Source of the DNA: Acidobacteriota bacterium | Lineage (GTDB): Bacteria > Acidobacteriota > Terriglobia > UBA7540 | Length of the DNA stretch: 5,106 nt | Assembly (NCBI GenBank): GCA_021828245.1 | Contig: JAKASC010000172.1 | Location: 1 to 5,106, forward strand | Direction of reading: 5' to 3' | Translations under genes and position numbers: made by a program | The notes under the pieces: model-generated | Databases searched by the model: none | What the model was told of the DNA's origin: nothing | Seen by the model: the letters and a program-made list of their open reading frames with translations, nothing else | Part shown: in pieces, positions 1 through 5,106 of the stretch | How the letters are laid out: each line of letters opens with the position of its first letter | Numbering within the stretch: position 1 is the first letter of the stretch

Positions 1-1141
1 AGTTCGGAATCTCGTACCAAATCAGCATTCCGGTTTCGTCCGCGGCTTCGAGATAACGCGGGTCGGGAACATCAATGTGGCAACGCAACAGGTTGAGTCC
101 CAAGGACTTCGCCTTGAGCATTTCCTGGCGGATGTAGTTGAGCGACGGCGGCGTGTAACCGGTTTCCGGGTAAAAATTCTGGTCGAGCGCGCCGCGCAGG
201 TAAATGATTCTGCCATTCAAATAAAATTTGCCATCGTGTGCCTGAAAAGTGCGAAAACCGAACCGATAGGTTTCTTGGTCGCCCGAGCTCAAACGGAGGC
301 GGAGGGAGTAAAGCGCCGGATGGTTTGGACTCCACAAACGAGGCGGCGAAACGCTGCCGGAAAAATGGACGACACCTTGTTCGGGATTGAGGCTTTGTAG
401 CCCTTGCCAGATCATCTTTCCCTGGGGATCGAAAATTTTTGCCTGCGCCGTGACCGGAAGACCTACATGATGGAGCGTGGGCGGGTGCTGGACATGCGCC
501 GAAATCGAAAAATGACCGCTCGCAGGCGCTGTGATGTGAACCACGCCCCAATGCGTTCGCGGCCGAACTCGAAGTTCGACCTTTTGCCACAACCCGCTTG
601 TTTCTACGTACCAATCCTGCTTGCCATGCGGAATTTGAGAATAATGAATTCCCTCCACGCTGTGGTGCGGTCCGGGGTCGGCGACTTTGACTGCCACTTG
701 ATTTTTGCCTGGATGAAGGAACGAAGTGATATCAAAGCTGAACGGTAAATAGCCGCCCTCGTGCGCGCCGAGCCGATGCCCATTGAGGTAAACCACGGCG
801 CGATAATCTACTGCACCAAAGTGCAGCATCACCACTCCGTTCGCCCGGCGTGGAGGCGAGGTAAACGACCGCCAGTACCACGCAACGCCGGCATAGTTCC
901 GCAGGTCGGCAAACTGCGTTTGCCAGGAAGAGGGAACACGGATCATGCGAACACCGGTCACCGTTGCGAGATGCGACACCTCCAAATGATCCGCAGGGTC
1001 GGTGACAAAATGCCATTCACCATCGAGCGAAATGTTCTGTACGGCGGGCGGCTGCTGACTTCGCCCAACCCCCGGTAGCGCCAGCATGAAGGCCGCAACC
1101 CCTGCAAGAAGAATCTCCGATCGCCAAAGCCGAAAAAGCAT
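1..1141 (-). CDS. Secreted glycoside hydrolase family 2 protein (beta-galactosidase/beta-glucuronidase/beta-mannosidase type), N-terminal part, cut by the left window edge
   Basis: The minus-strand frame from the ATG at 1141-1139 stays open for 380 codons and leaves the window, so the C-terminus is missing. Residues 1-30 look like a Sec signal peptide (basic start, hydrophobic LLAGVAAFMLAL, cut near GRS/QQ). The GH2 sugar-binding domain spans about 37-195, with YAGVAWYWR (83-91), VVYLNG (116-121), EGGYLPF (128-134) and SGLWQKVEL (182-190). The immunoglobulin-like GH2 domain follows (about 196-300), with LWSPNHPALYSL (269-280) and FGFRTF (294-299). The TIM barrel begins with FYLNG/YLRGALDQ (306-321), LGLNLLRCHI (347-356) and the DETGMLIWYE segment (368-377). 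The catalytic Asn-Glu and the nucleophile Glu lie beyond the edge, so substrate cannot be assigned. AGGAGA at 1149-1154, 7 nt upstream, supports this start; an in-frame ATG at 1162 is a less likely alternative. Exo-hydrolysis of a beta-linked oligosaccharide outside the cytoplasm is inferred from family and signal peptide. Confidence 0.93.
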   Translation of the reverse strand, partial: MLFRLWRSEILLAGVAAFMLALPGVGRSQQPPAVQNISLDGEWHFVTDPADHLEVSHLATVTGVRMIRVPSSWQTQFADLRNYAGVAWYWRSFTSPPRRANGVVMLHFGAVDYRAVVYLNGHRLGAHEGGYLPFSFDITSFLHPGKNQVAVKVADPGPHHSVEGIHYSQIPHGKQDWYVETSGLWQKVELRVRPRTHWGVVHITAPASGHFSISAHVQHPPTLHHVGLPVTAQAKIFDPQGKMIWQGLQSLNPEQGVVHFSGSVSPPRLWSPNHPALYSLRLRLSSGDQETYRFGFRTFQAHDGKFYLNGRIIYLRGALDQNFYPETGYTPPSLNYIRQEMLKAKSLGLNLLRCHIDVPDPRYLEAADETGMLIWYEIPN

Positions 1142-1219
1142 CGTCCCATCTCCTGGAAACATGGCCCGGTCGGACTGCTTTCCTTGCCCGATCTGCCATT
1201 CGTGAGAATCGCAGGCTTG

Positions 1220-1249
1220 AGTCTATGCCGTCGGCAGTGAGGATGGCAA
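1220..1249 (-). promoter_or_regulatory. Candidate sigma70-type promoter for the GH2 gene
   Basis: Read on the minus strand, TTGCCA (1249-1244, five of six matches to TTGACA) is followed after 18 nt by TAGACT (1225-1220, four of six matches to TATAAT). A transcript starting near 1213 would have a leader of about 70 nt before the GH2 ATG at 1141. The site overlaps the proposed gene remnant on the other strand, which is tolerable if that gene is dead. This is a by-eye consensus match only. Confidence 0.35.
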
Positions 1250-1498
1250 GCGTGGCGGATGTGAAGCAACCGTTTCGGAAGTTTTAGTGGGAAGGGTTGC
1301 ACGCCGCCGGCCTGACGACGTCCAGCGTTTACTTCGATTCCCCCAAAAGCGCTGGACGAGTGGAACAAATCGTTGGAGATGGCTCACGGTTACAGGCTGC
1401 GCTCCATCGTCGGGAGCGGGGCCAACGCGCATGGCGTGAAATTATTGGTGGCCACCCTGGATGGCGTGGTGAGCGCCCGCTTCATCCCTGCAACCTGA
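1225..1498 (+). pseudogene. Remnant of a small protein-coding gene, broken by a stop codon and a frameshift
   Basis: No single frame is intact, but coding signal passes from one frame to another. From the ATG at 1225 the first frame reads 20 codons to a TAG at 1285-1287, then continues WEGLHAAGLTTSSVYFDSP up to a run of five C and four A (1340-1348). There the signal moves by one base to a second frame, KALDEWNKSLEMAHGYRL and on to TGA at 1496-1498. G or C occupies the third position in 16 of 19 codons in 1288-1344 of the first frame and 40 of 49 codons in 1349-1495 of the second; the first frame loses this bias after the run. Joining the frames gives a plausible protein end with a pattern like 'ALDEWNKSL...GYRLRSIV...KLLVATLDG', loosely like small DUF4177-type proteins, but I do not recognise the family. 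The true start is unknown. A sequencing error in the homopolymer would explain the frameshift but not the TAG. Confidence 0.45.
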
Positions 1499-1547
1499 AC
1501 GCTGCGCCGTTGCGTCCAAACTTAAAGCATGTTAACTGTTGAAATGT

Positions 1548-1553
1548 GGGGAG
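1548..1553 (+). promoter_or_regulatory. Ribosome binding site that selects the ATG at 1561
   Basis: GGGGAG lies 7 nt before the ATG at 1561. The longer open frame begins at a GTG at 1546, which would overlap this site and have no Shine-Dalgarno sequence of its own, so 1561 is preferred. Confidence 0.7.
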
Positions 1554-1560
1554 CAGGCGA

Positions 1561-2301
1561 ATGAGGCGGTGTGTTTGGAAGGTGGGGTGTGGCTTCGTGT
1601 CTCGAACGCGAGGGTTGATTCCGTTCGCTTTTTTCCTGAGCGTCGCTCTTCTGCGTGCTGCCCCGCCCGTCACCAAGTCGAGCCGGGAAGCGTCGCGTAG
1701 AGCCCTCGACTACGGGGGAGAGACGGTCCCGCAAGGAACCATCATTCCCCTGCGGATCAACAACACCATCAACTCCCGCACCGCTTATCGTGGTGAAGCG
1801 GTGTACGGGGAAACCACCTTTCCAGTGACCCTTGGCGACCGCATGTTGATTCCCGCGCACAGCTATGTGAAGGGATTCGTCACCGGCGTGGTGCAACCGG
1901 GAAGGCTGATGGGGAGGGCTCAACTGAGTCTGCGATTTGTCAGCCTAACGCTTCCTGATGGAACAACGCGACCTATCCAATGCATCGTTTATTCGCTGGC
2001 CGGCGTCCGATTAAAAGCCGCGAAGGATGGAGATCAATCGGGAGGGCGTGTCCAGGCGAATACGACGCCGTCGGCCGAAGATACCAGCAGCGTGATTGAT
2101 AGTAGCGGCCTCGGGGGCGTGAGCGCGCTTTCTGCCGCTTCGGCGGGGGTTGGGGGATTAGTCTTGCTGTTGACGAGCCACAGCAAAGGCATTCTGCTGC
2201 GGCCGGGGACAACCCTTGAGATTCAACTGACTCGACCGCTCAACCTAGCGGGTCCGCCGCCTCGCCCCTCGGGAACCCCGCGGCTCCATCACCGACCTTG
2301 A
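1561..2301 (+). CDS. Secreted beta-rich envelope protein of unknown function
   Basis: This gene encodes 246 residues. The N-terminus is basic (MRRCVWK, then SRTRG) followed by a hydrophobic stretch, about 19-33, and a likely signal peptidase I site near LRAA/PP. The core, about 57-150, is a run of alternating strands: 'VPQGTIIPLRINNTI', 'AYRGEAVYGETTFPV', 'MLIPAHSYVKGFV', 'GRAQLSLRFVSLTLPDG'. Then come a polar linker (about 152-180), a glycine/alanine/leucine-rich hydrophobic segment (183-205) and a final 'LLRPGTTLEIQLTRPL'. From memory, proteins with this order (a 'G+ +IPAGSYV G V ... L +RF SLTLP+G' core, a Gly-rich patch and a 'PGTTLE L' end) are common in Acidobacteriota, have no assigned activity, and recall the beta domain of TrbI/VirB10-like proteins only loosely. 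The start at 1561 is set by GGGGAG at 1548-1553. The GH5 gene begins 18 nt after the stop, suggesting one transcript. No strong promoter is visible upstream; TTGCGT at 1510 with TTAACT at 1532 is weak. Confidence 0.85.
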   Translation: MRRCVWKVGCGFVSRTRGLIPFAFFLSVALLRAAPPVTKSSREASRRALDYGGETVPQGTIIPLRINNTINSRTAYRGEAVYGETTFPVTLGDRMLIPAHSYVKGFVTGVVQPGRLMGRAQLSLRFVSLTLPDGTTRPIQCIVYSLAGVRLKAAKDGDQSGGRVQANTTPSAEDTSSVIDSSGLGGVSALSAASAGVGGLVLLLTSHSKGILLRPGTTLEIQLTRPLNLAGPPPRPSGTPRLHHRP

Positions 2302-2319
2302 GGGGTTTTGTAACCGCCA

Positions 2320-3573
2320 GTGAATCGCCATCCCGCTCGTTACCCAACCCGCTGCCCGATTTGCATCGCCAGCGTGCTTCTTTGCGGGGCTATGCTGATG
2401 TTGGAATCGTCATGCGGCGGAGGCCCTCACTCCTCACCCCCCGCCGTGCCACCCGCTGCCGTGACGGTCGTGTTTCCTTTGCACACGAGCGGCAGGTGGA
2501 TTGTGGATGCCAATGGGAATCGAGTGAGGCTCAAAGCGTTCAATTGGTACGGAGCCGAGGGGCCGGATGGCGTGGTTGGCGGGCTGGCTTACCAGAGCCT
2601 CGGAAGCATTGCTGCTGAACTCCGCGGGTGGGGCTTCAATGCGGTGCGGCTACAGTGGTCCAACCAAATATATGAGACCAACCCGGTGGTCGGGAGCAGC
2701 CTGGTCGCCGCCAACCCGAGTCTTGCTGGCATGCACGCCTTGGACATTCTGGACCAGGTTGTGAGCACGTTGGCCGCCAACCACCTTATGGTCATTCTCG
2801 ACAACCACGTGAGCGATGCCATCTGGTGTTGTAGTAACTCGGATGGCGACGGACTTTGGTACAACACCACTTATCCCGAAACCAGTTGGATCCACGATTG
2901 GCAGGGGATGGTGAGCCGCTATGCGAGCCAGCCCGACGTTATCGGAGTGGACCTCAGAAATGAACCCCGCTGCGCGACCCTGAATGGCACAACGCTTTGT
3001 GCCACCTGGGGTGGCCCTGCGGCCACCAATTGGCCGGCAGCCGCCGAACGAGCAGGAAATGCGGTTCTAAGCGTGAATCCTAACCTGCTGGTCTTTGTGG
3101 AAGGGGTCAATTATGCCGGCGACCTCTCCGGCGTCGCCAATCTCCCGGTGACTCTCAATCAGCCCAACCGCGTCGTTTACGAAGCGCACAATTACGGCTT
3201 TTTTTATTCTGGCAACCCCCTCACCAGCTATAACGATTGGGTGAGCCGTATTACCCCGGCGTGGGGTTATCTGATCACGGGAGCCAATCCCCAGCCGCTC
3301 TGGCTCGGCGAATTCGGAACCTGTAACACTTCCGATTCCTGTGTCACCAGCGCCAGCAACTCGGAGCTGGGCTTCTGGTTCCAAATCATTACCCGATACA
3401 TTCAATTGAATAGCCTCGACTGGGGCTATTGGCCGGCTAACGGCACGGACTCGGATTACCCAAACGCGGGTCGCGTTTATGGAGAACTGGAGAACTACGG
3501 GATCTTCAACACGACCTGGGATGGACCCTCTTTGCCCTCGCTTTTGAATCAGCTTCAGACTTTGATGCCGTGA
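2320..3573 (+). CDS. Glycoside hydrolase family 5 (cellulase-type) lipoprotein, endo-beta-1,4-glucanase-like
   Basis: This is a complete gene of 417 residues. Residues 1-31 form a lipoprotein-type signal: basic start, hydrophobic ICIASVLLCGAMLML, then ESSC with Cys32 followed by GGG and a proline-rich linker to about 48. The box is not perfect (Glu at -3). The GH5 barrel spans about 55-410. Visible conserved residues are Arg110 in GFNAVRLQW, His163 in VILDNH, Asn214-Glu215 in DLRNEP (acid/base), His290 and Tyr292 in YEAHNY, Glu331 in WLGEFG (nucleophile) and Trp371 in WGYWP. The stretch AAERAGNAVLSVNPNLL (241-257) closely resembles what I recall of Acidothermus E1 endoglucanase (GH5_1), so beta-1,4-glucan is the likeliest substrate; mannan or other glucans are possible. 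Cysteines 170, 171, 218, 227, 335 and 341 suggest disulfides, fitting export. The GTG start keeps the basic n-region; a TAA lies three codons upstream at 2311, and the next ATG (2392) would destroy the signal. A GAGGGG at 2300-2305 is a distant ribosome site. Confidence 0.93.
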   Translation: MNRHPARYPTRCPICIASVLLCGAMLMLESSCGGGPHSSPPAVPPAAVTVVFPLHTSGRWIVDANGNRVRLKAFNWYGAEGPDGVVGGLAYQSLGSIAAELRGWGFNAVRLQWSNQIYETNPVVGSSLVAANPSLAGMHALDILDQVVSTLAANHLMVILDNHVSDAIWCCSNSDGDGLWYNTTYPETSWIHDWQGMVSRYASQPDVIGVDLRNEPRCATLNGTTLCATWGGPAATNWPAAAERAGNAVLSVNPNLLVFVEGVNYAGDLSGVANLPVTLNQPNRVVYEAHNYGFFYSGNPLTSYNDWVSRITPAWGYLITGANPQPLWLGEFGTCNTSDSCVTSASNSELGFWFQIITRYIQLNSLDWGYWPANGTDSDYPNAGRVYGELENYGIFNTTWDGPSLPSLLNQLQTLMP

Positions 3574-3612
3574 CAGGGAGCCGCCACCCGAGCCGCCGCC
3601 GCCAAGGGCCGT

Positions 3613-4266
3613 TCACCACCGTAGCTCGCGATGGCGATCAATCCAGTAACCCCATGCGGGAACCAGCCACAGGCCGAGTGACATGGTCTCAAGCGCCTGG
3701 CGGTTCGGGGGTGGTGGGCCAAAGATGCCGGCTAAGAAGATAACAACGATGATCGCCATCAATGACCAAAAGGTCCAATCGCCCAAAGAGTCCCGCGGTT
3801 GCGTTGCTTTCAAATAAAGATGAATTCCCATCGCCAGCATGACGCTTTCCACCAAAATTGTTCCGCTCCGCGAGTTCCATAAACCCAGGCCGACATCTGT
3901 CTCGCCACCCGGATAAAACGGCAAATCGGGTCGGTGACTGATCGCGGCCAAAATCCAATAGCTCACCACGCATACCCAGATCCAATAAGCCCCACGCTCG
4001 TCCTTTCGCAACAGATAATAGAGACCCGCCAGAAGCGACGCCCATCCGACGTCGGCAAGCAAGCTGTGCGAGAGCGGGTAGGAAACAAAATCGAGCGGCG
4101 AAACGGCCGTGATGCCGGGGACGATATAAACACGTTCCAGGCCGAGCGCCAGAAAAATAGGCCAAAGAAGGTTCGGTAGCTCAGCCGCCAGCAAAAGCGT
4201 ACCGAGCGACGGTTTGCGCGCAGGCTTTTTGGCTGCCAGTCCCACGGCCACATGTCCCAGGAACAT
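3613..4266 (-). CDS. Polytopic membrane protein resembling DUF457/YdjM-type 'metal-dependent hydrolases'
   Basis: This gene encodes 217 residues, transcribed towards the GH5 gene, with the stop codons 39 nt apart. The protein starts MFLGHVAVGLAAKK, the short His-containing opening usual in the DUF457 group. Hydrophobic segments lie at about 22-43, 67-87, 93-110, 134-152, 164-183 and 196-209, giving five or six membrane spans. Motifs include ELPNLLWP (29-36), SPLDF (56-60), YPLSHSLLAD (63-72), HRPDLPFYPG (111-120) and FGPPPPNRQAL (182-191), ending in the basic tail DRHRELRW. From memory, relatives often have Asp at the position of Asn32 and a His...Asp pair where this protein has Tyr103 and Ala107, while His5, Asp59, His67, His111 and Asp114 are kept. 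Catalysis is therefore uncertain; no activity is established for close relatives that I know of. The start is well supported by CCTCCCCCC at 4274-4282 (GGGGGGAGG on the coding strand), 7 nt from the ATG. Confidence 0.88.
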   Translation of the reverse strand: MFLGHVAVGLAAKKPARKPSLGTLLLAAELPNLLWPIFLALGLERVYIVPGITAVSPLDFVSYPLSHSLLADVGWASLLAGLYYLLRKDERGAYWIWVCVVSYWILAAISHRPDLPFYPGGETDVGLGLWNSRSGTILVESVMLAMGIHLYLKATQPRDSLGDWTFWSLMAIIVVIFLAGIFGPPPPNRQALETMSLGLWLVPAWGYWIDRHRELRW

Positions 4267-4295
4267 CTTTCGGCCTCCCCCCGGCGAAGCGCTTT

Positions 4296-4323
4296 AGTTT
4301 ACATCCTGCCCGCAAAAAACCAA
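4296..4323 (-). promoter_or_regulatory. Candidate promoter for the membrane protein gene
   Basis: On the minus strand TTGGTT (4323-4318, three of six matches to the -35 consensus) is followed after 16 nt by TAAACT (4301-4296, four of six to the -10). Transcription from about 4289 would give a short leader of about 23 nt containing the strong GGGGGGAGG. This is a weak consensus match whose position is sensible. Confidence 0.3.
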
Positions 4324-4430
4324 CGGAGATTTTGAAGCCGGCGCGGGGAAGCCCGATCCCCCAACTCGTTTTTCAGGATTTGGCTGGCTTTTGGCGCAGG
4401 AGTTTGTTTAATATCGCGTGCTTTAGACAC

Positions 4431-4456
4431 GAGCTTGCCGGACAAGCTCAATTTTT
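4431..4456 (+). promoter_or_regulatory. Inverted repeat with T-run in the oxidoreductase leader (terminator-like hairpin or operator)
   Basis: GAGCTTG (4431-4437) and CAAGCTC (4443-4449) are perfect reverse complements around a 5-base loop, followed by AA and five T (4452-4456). This is the form of a short intrinsic terminator, but it ends only 18 nt before the ATG at 4468 and abuts the ribosome site. It could be an attenuator, the end of an upstream small transcript, or a palindromic operator for a regulator. A shorter CGTG/CACG pair with a 7-base loop (4417-4431) lies directly before it and shares one base. Confidence 0.45.
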
Positions 4457-4467
4457 GGAGAAGGAGG

Positions 4468-5106
4468 ATGACATTGCGACACGACCCAACTCAAGGTTCG
4501 GTCTCCAGGCGGGAATTTTTGAAGGATACGGTCATGGCGGGAGCCGGAGCGGCCGCCTTCGGGGGGCTCACGCCGGCGCGTGTCCTCGGCGCCAACGAGC
4601 GCATCCGAATCGGTGTCCTAGGTAGCGGGGAGCGCGCTCAGTACCTCGCTTCCATTTTCGTCAAGCAGCCTTCGGTTGAAATCGTGAGCGTGTGTGATGT
4701 TTATACCCCGCACCGCCAAGCGGGCCTCAAAATCGCGGGACGGGGCGCCACGGGCGCGTTGGATTACCGAACGGTGCTCGACCGCAAGGACATTGATGCG
4801 GTGGTCATTGGAGCTCCCGACCACTGGCACAAGACCATGCTGGTGGATGCTGTCCGAGCGGGCAAGGACGCTTACTGCGAGAAACCCATTATCCATTCAA
4901 TTGCCGAGGGCGCAGCCATCCTGCAAGCCGTTAAGCAGACCGGCCGCGTGGTGCAAACCGGCACCCAGCAACGGAGTTGGCCGCACTTCATTCTCGGTAA
5001 ACAGTTGGTGGACTCTGGCGCCCTGGGCAAGGTGACCTTCGTTCATACCTATTGGTACCAGAATTATTACCGCGGCTCGAGTTGGAACGGCATGTTCAAG
5101 GTGAAT
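4468..5106 (+). CDS. Tat-exported Gfo/Idh/MocA-family oxidoreductase, N-terminal part, cut by the right window edge
   Basis: The frame is open for 213 codons to the edge. Residues 13-19 are SRREFLK, a textbook twin-arginine motif, followed by a weakly hydrophobic Ala/Gly segment and a likely cut near LGA/N (41-43). The Rossmann NAD(P)-binding domain begins IRIGVLGSGERA (46-57, GxGxxx type), with Asp77 in VCDVY at the end of strand two, APDHWH (116-121), the family hallmark CEKP (137-140, Lys139) and GTQQRS (165-170). After about 185 comes the start of the alpha/beta dimer domain. The family oxidises or reduces sugars and cyclitols, or opens glycosidic bonds by redox chemistry; the substrate cannot be read from this part. 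Tat export suggests folding with bound cofactor before export. Start choice: GGAG at 4457-4460 suits the ATG at 4468, while AGGAGG at 4462-4467 better suits an in-frame TTG at 4474. Such Tat-type members are frequent in Acidobacteriota, Planctomycetota and Verrucomicrobiota. Confidence 0.94.
   Translation, partial: MTLRHDPTQGSVSRREFLKDTVMAGAGAAAFGGLTPARVLGANERIRIGVLGSGERAQYLASIFVKQPSVEIVSVCDVYTPHRQAGLKIAGRGATGALDYRTVLDRKDIDAVVIGAPDHWHKTMLVDAVRAGKDAYCEKPIIHSIAEGAAILQAVKQTGRVVQTGTQQRSWPHFILGKQLVDSGALGKVTFVHTYWYQNYYRGSSWNGMFKVN

Larger units (their letters stand above)
4267..4467. other. Divergent intergenic region between the membrane protein and oxidoreductase genes
   Basis: These 201 bases separate two genes read outward. 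The left part holds the ribosome site and a candidate promoter for the minus-strand gene. Bases 4324-4400 show nothing I can name; open frames here have no coding character. The right part holds a -10-like TAATAT (4409-4414) without a well-spaced -35, a hairpin at 4431-4449 and the ribosome site for the oxidoreductase. Confidence 0.7.

Noticed and set aside
77..1078. Plus-strand open frames at 77-400, 404-748 and 761-1078
   Set aside because: They lie opposite the GH2 gene and have no ribosome sites or domain-like sequence; they are antisense shadows.
72..1368. Minus-strand open frames at 72-614, 732-1016, 958-1368 and 1017-1199
   Set aside because: They overlap the GH2 gene in other frames. 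The GH2 frame has continuous family motifs, a signal peptide and a ribosome site, while these have no recognisable domains.
1223..1432. Minus-strand open frame of 69 residues upstream of GH2
   Set aside because: It has no supporting ribosome site or family resemblance, and it lies opposite the stronger plus-strand coding signal.
1297..1542. Plus-strand open frame of 81 residues as an intact gene
   Set aside because: Only its first part has coding character; after 1348 the third-position bias and protein-like pattern move to the next frame. It is treated as part of the broken gene.
1546..1560. GTG at 1546 as the start of the envelope protein
   Set aside because: It overlaps the GGGGAG that serves the ATG at 1561 and has no ribosome site of its own.
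3574..3612. Intrinsic terminator between the convergent GH5 and membrane protein genes
   Set aside because: The 39 bases are GC-rich with a short GCC triplet run (3592-3603), but I find no stem longer than 3 bp and no T-run on either strand.
4332..4625. Plus-strand open frame of 97 residues crossing the intergenic region
   Set aside because: It begins at a TTG without a ribosome site, runs through the hairpin and overlaps the oxidoreductase in another frame.
1..5106. CRISPR array, insertion sequence, tRNA, rRNA, or phage/defence genes
   Set aside because: I saw no spaced direct repeats, no terminal inverted repeats with a transposase, no tRNA-like cloverleaf and no defence-type domains on either strand. 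By-eye search can miss degenerate cases.

Overview
The window (about 58-60% G+C by eye, protein-dense) looks like chromosomal DNA of a free-living, polysaccharide-degrading bacterium. The best guess is Acidobacteriota, with Verrucomicrobiota as the alternative. The reasons are a secreted GH2 glycosidase, a GH5 enzyme with an 'SCGGG' lipoprotein-type signal, a twin-arginine-exported Gfo/Idh/MocA oxidoreductase with an SRREFLK motif, and a secreted beta-rich protein of a kind I associate mainly with Acidobacteriota. This assignment is inference; there is no rRNA or marker gene here.

Layout. Bases 1-1141 (minus strand) hold the N-terminal 380 residues of a GH2 glycoside hydrolase that runs off the left edge. 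Bases 1142-1560 hold a candidate promoter for that gene and, on the plus strand, what looks like a decayed small gene (about 1225-1498) with one in-frame stop and a frameshift at a C5A4 run. Bases 1561-2301 (plus) encode a secreted protein of unknown function. It is followed 18 nt later by a GH5 endoglucanase-like lipoprotein (2320-3573), so the two are probably co-transcribed. Bases 3613-4266 (minus, convergent with the GH5 gene) encode a polytopic membrane protein resembling the DUF457/YdjM 'metal-dependent hydrolase' group. A 201-bp divergent intergenic region (4267-4467) follows, with a 7-bp perfect inverted repeat and T-run just before the last gene. Bases 4468-5106 (plus) hold the first 213 residues of a Gfo/Idh/MocA-family oxidoreductase that runs off the right edge.

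How the genes may work together. GH5 (endo-acting on beta-glucan or a related polymer, exported and probably lipid-anchored), GH2 (exo-acting on a beta-linked oligosaccharide, exported) and an exported NAD(P)-dependent sugar-type oxidoreductase would fit a loose plant or microbial polysaccharide-utilisation neighbourhood. No transporter, TonB receptor or regulator is visible in this window, so a true utilisation locus is not demonstrated. I see no mobile element, CRISPR array, tRNA or rRNA, and no convincing new multi-gene system. The points most worth a second look are the frameshifted gene remnant, the leader hairpin before the oxidoreductase, and apparent substitutions at conserved polar positions of the membrane protein.
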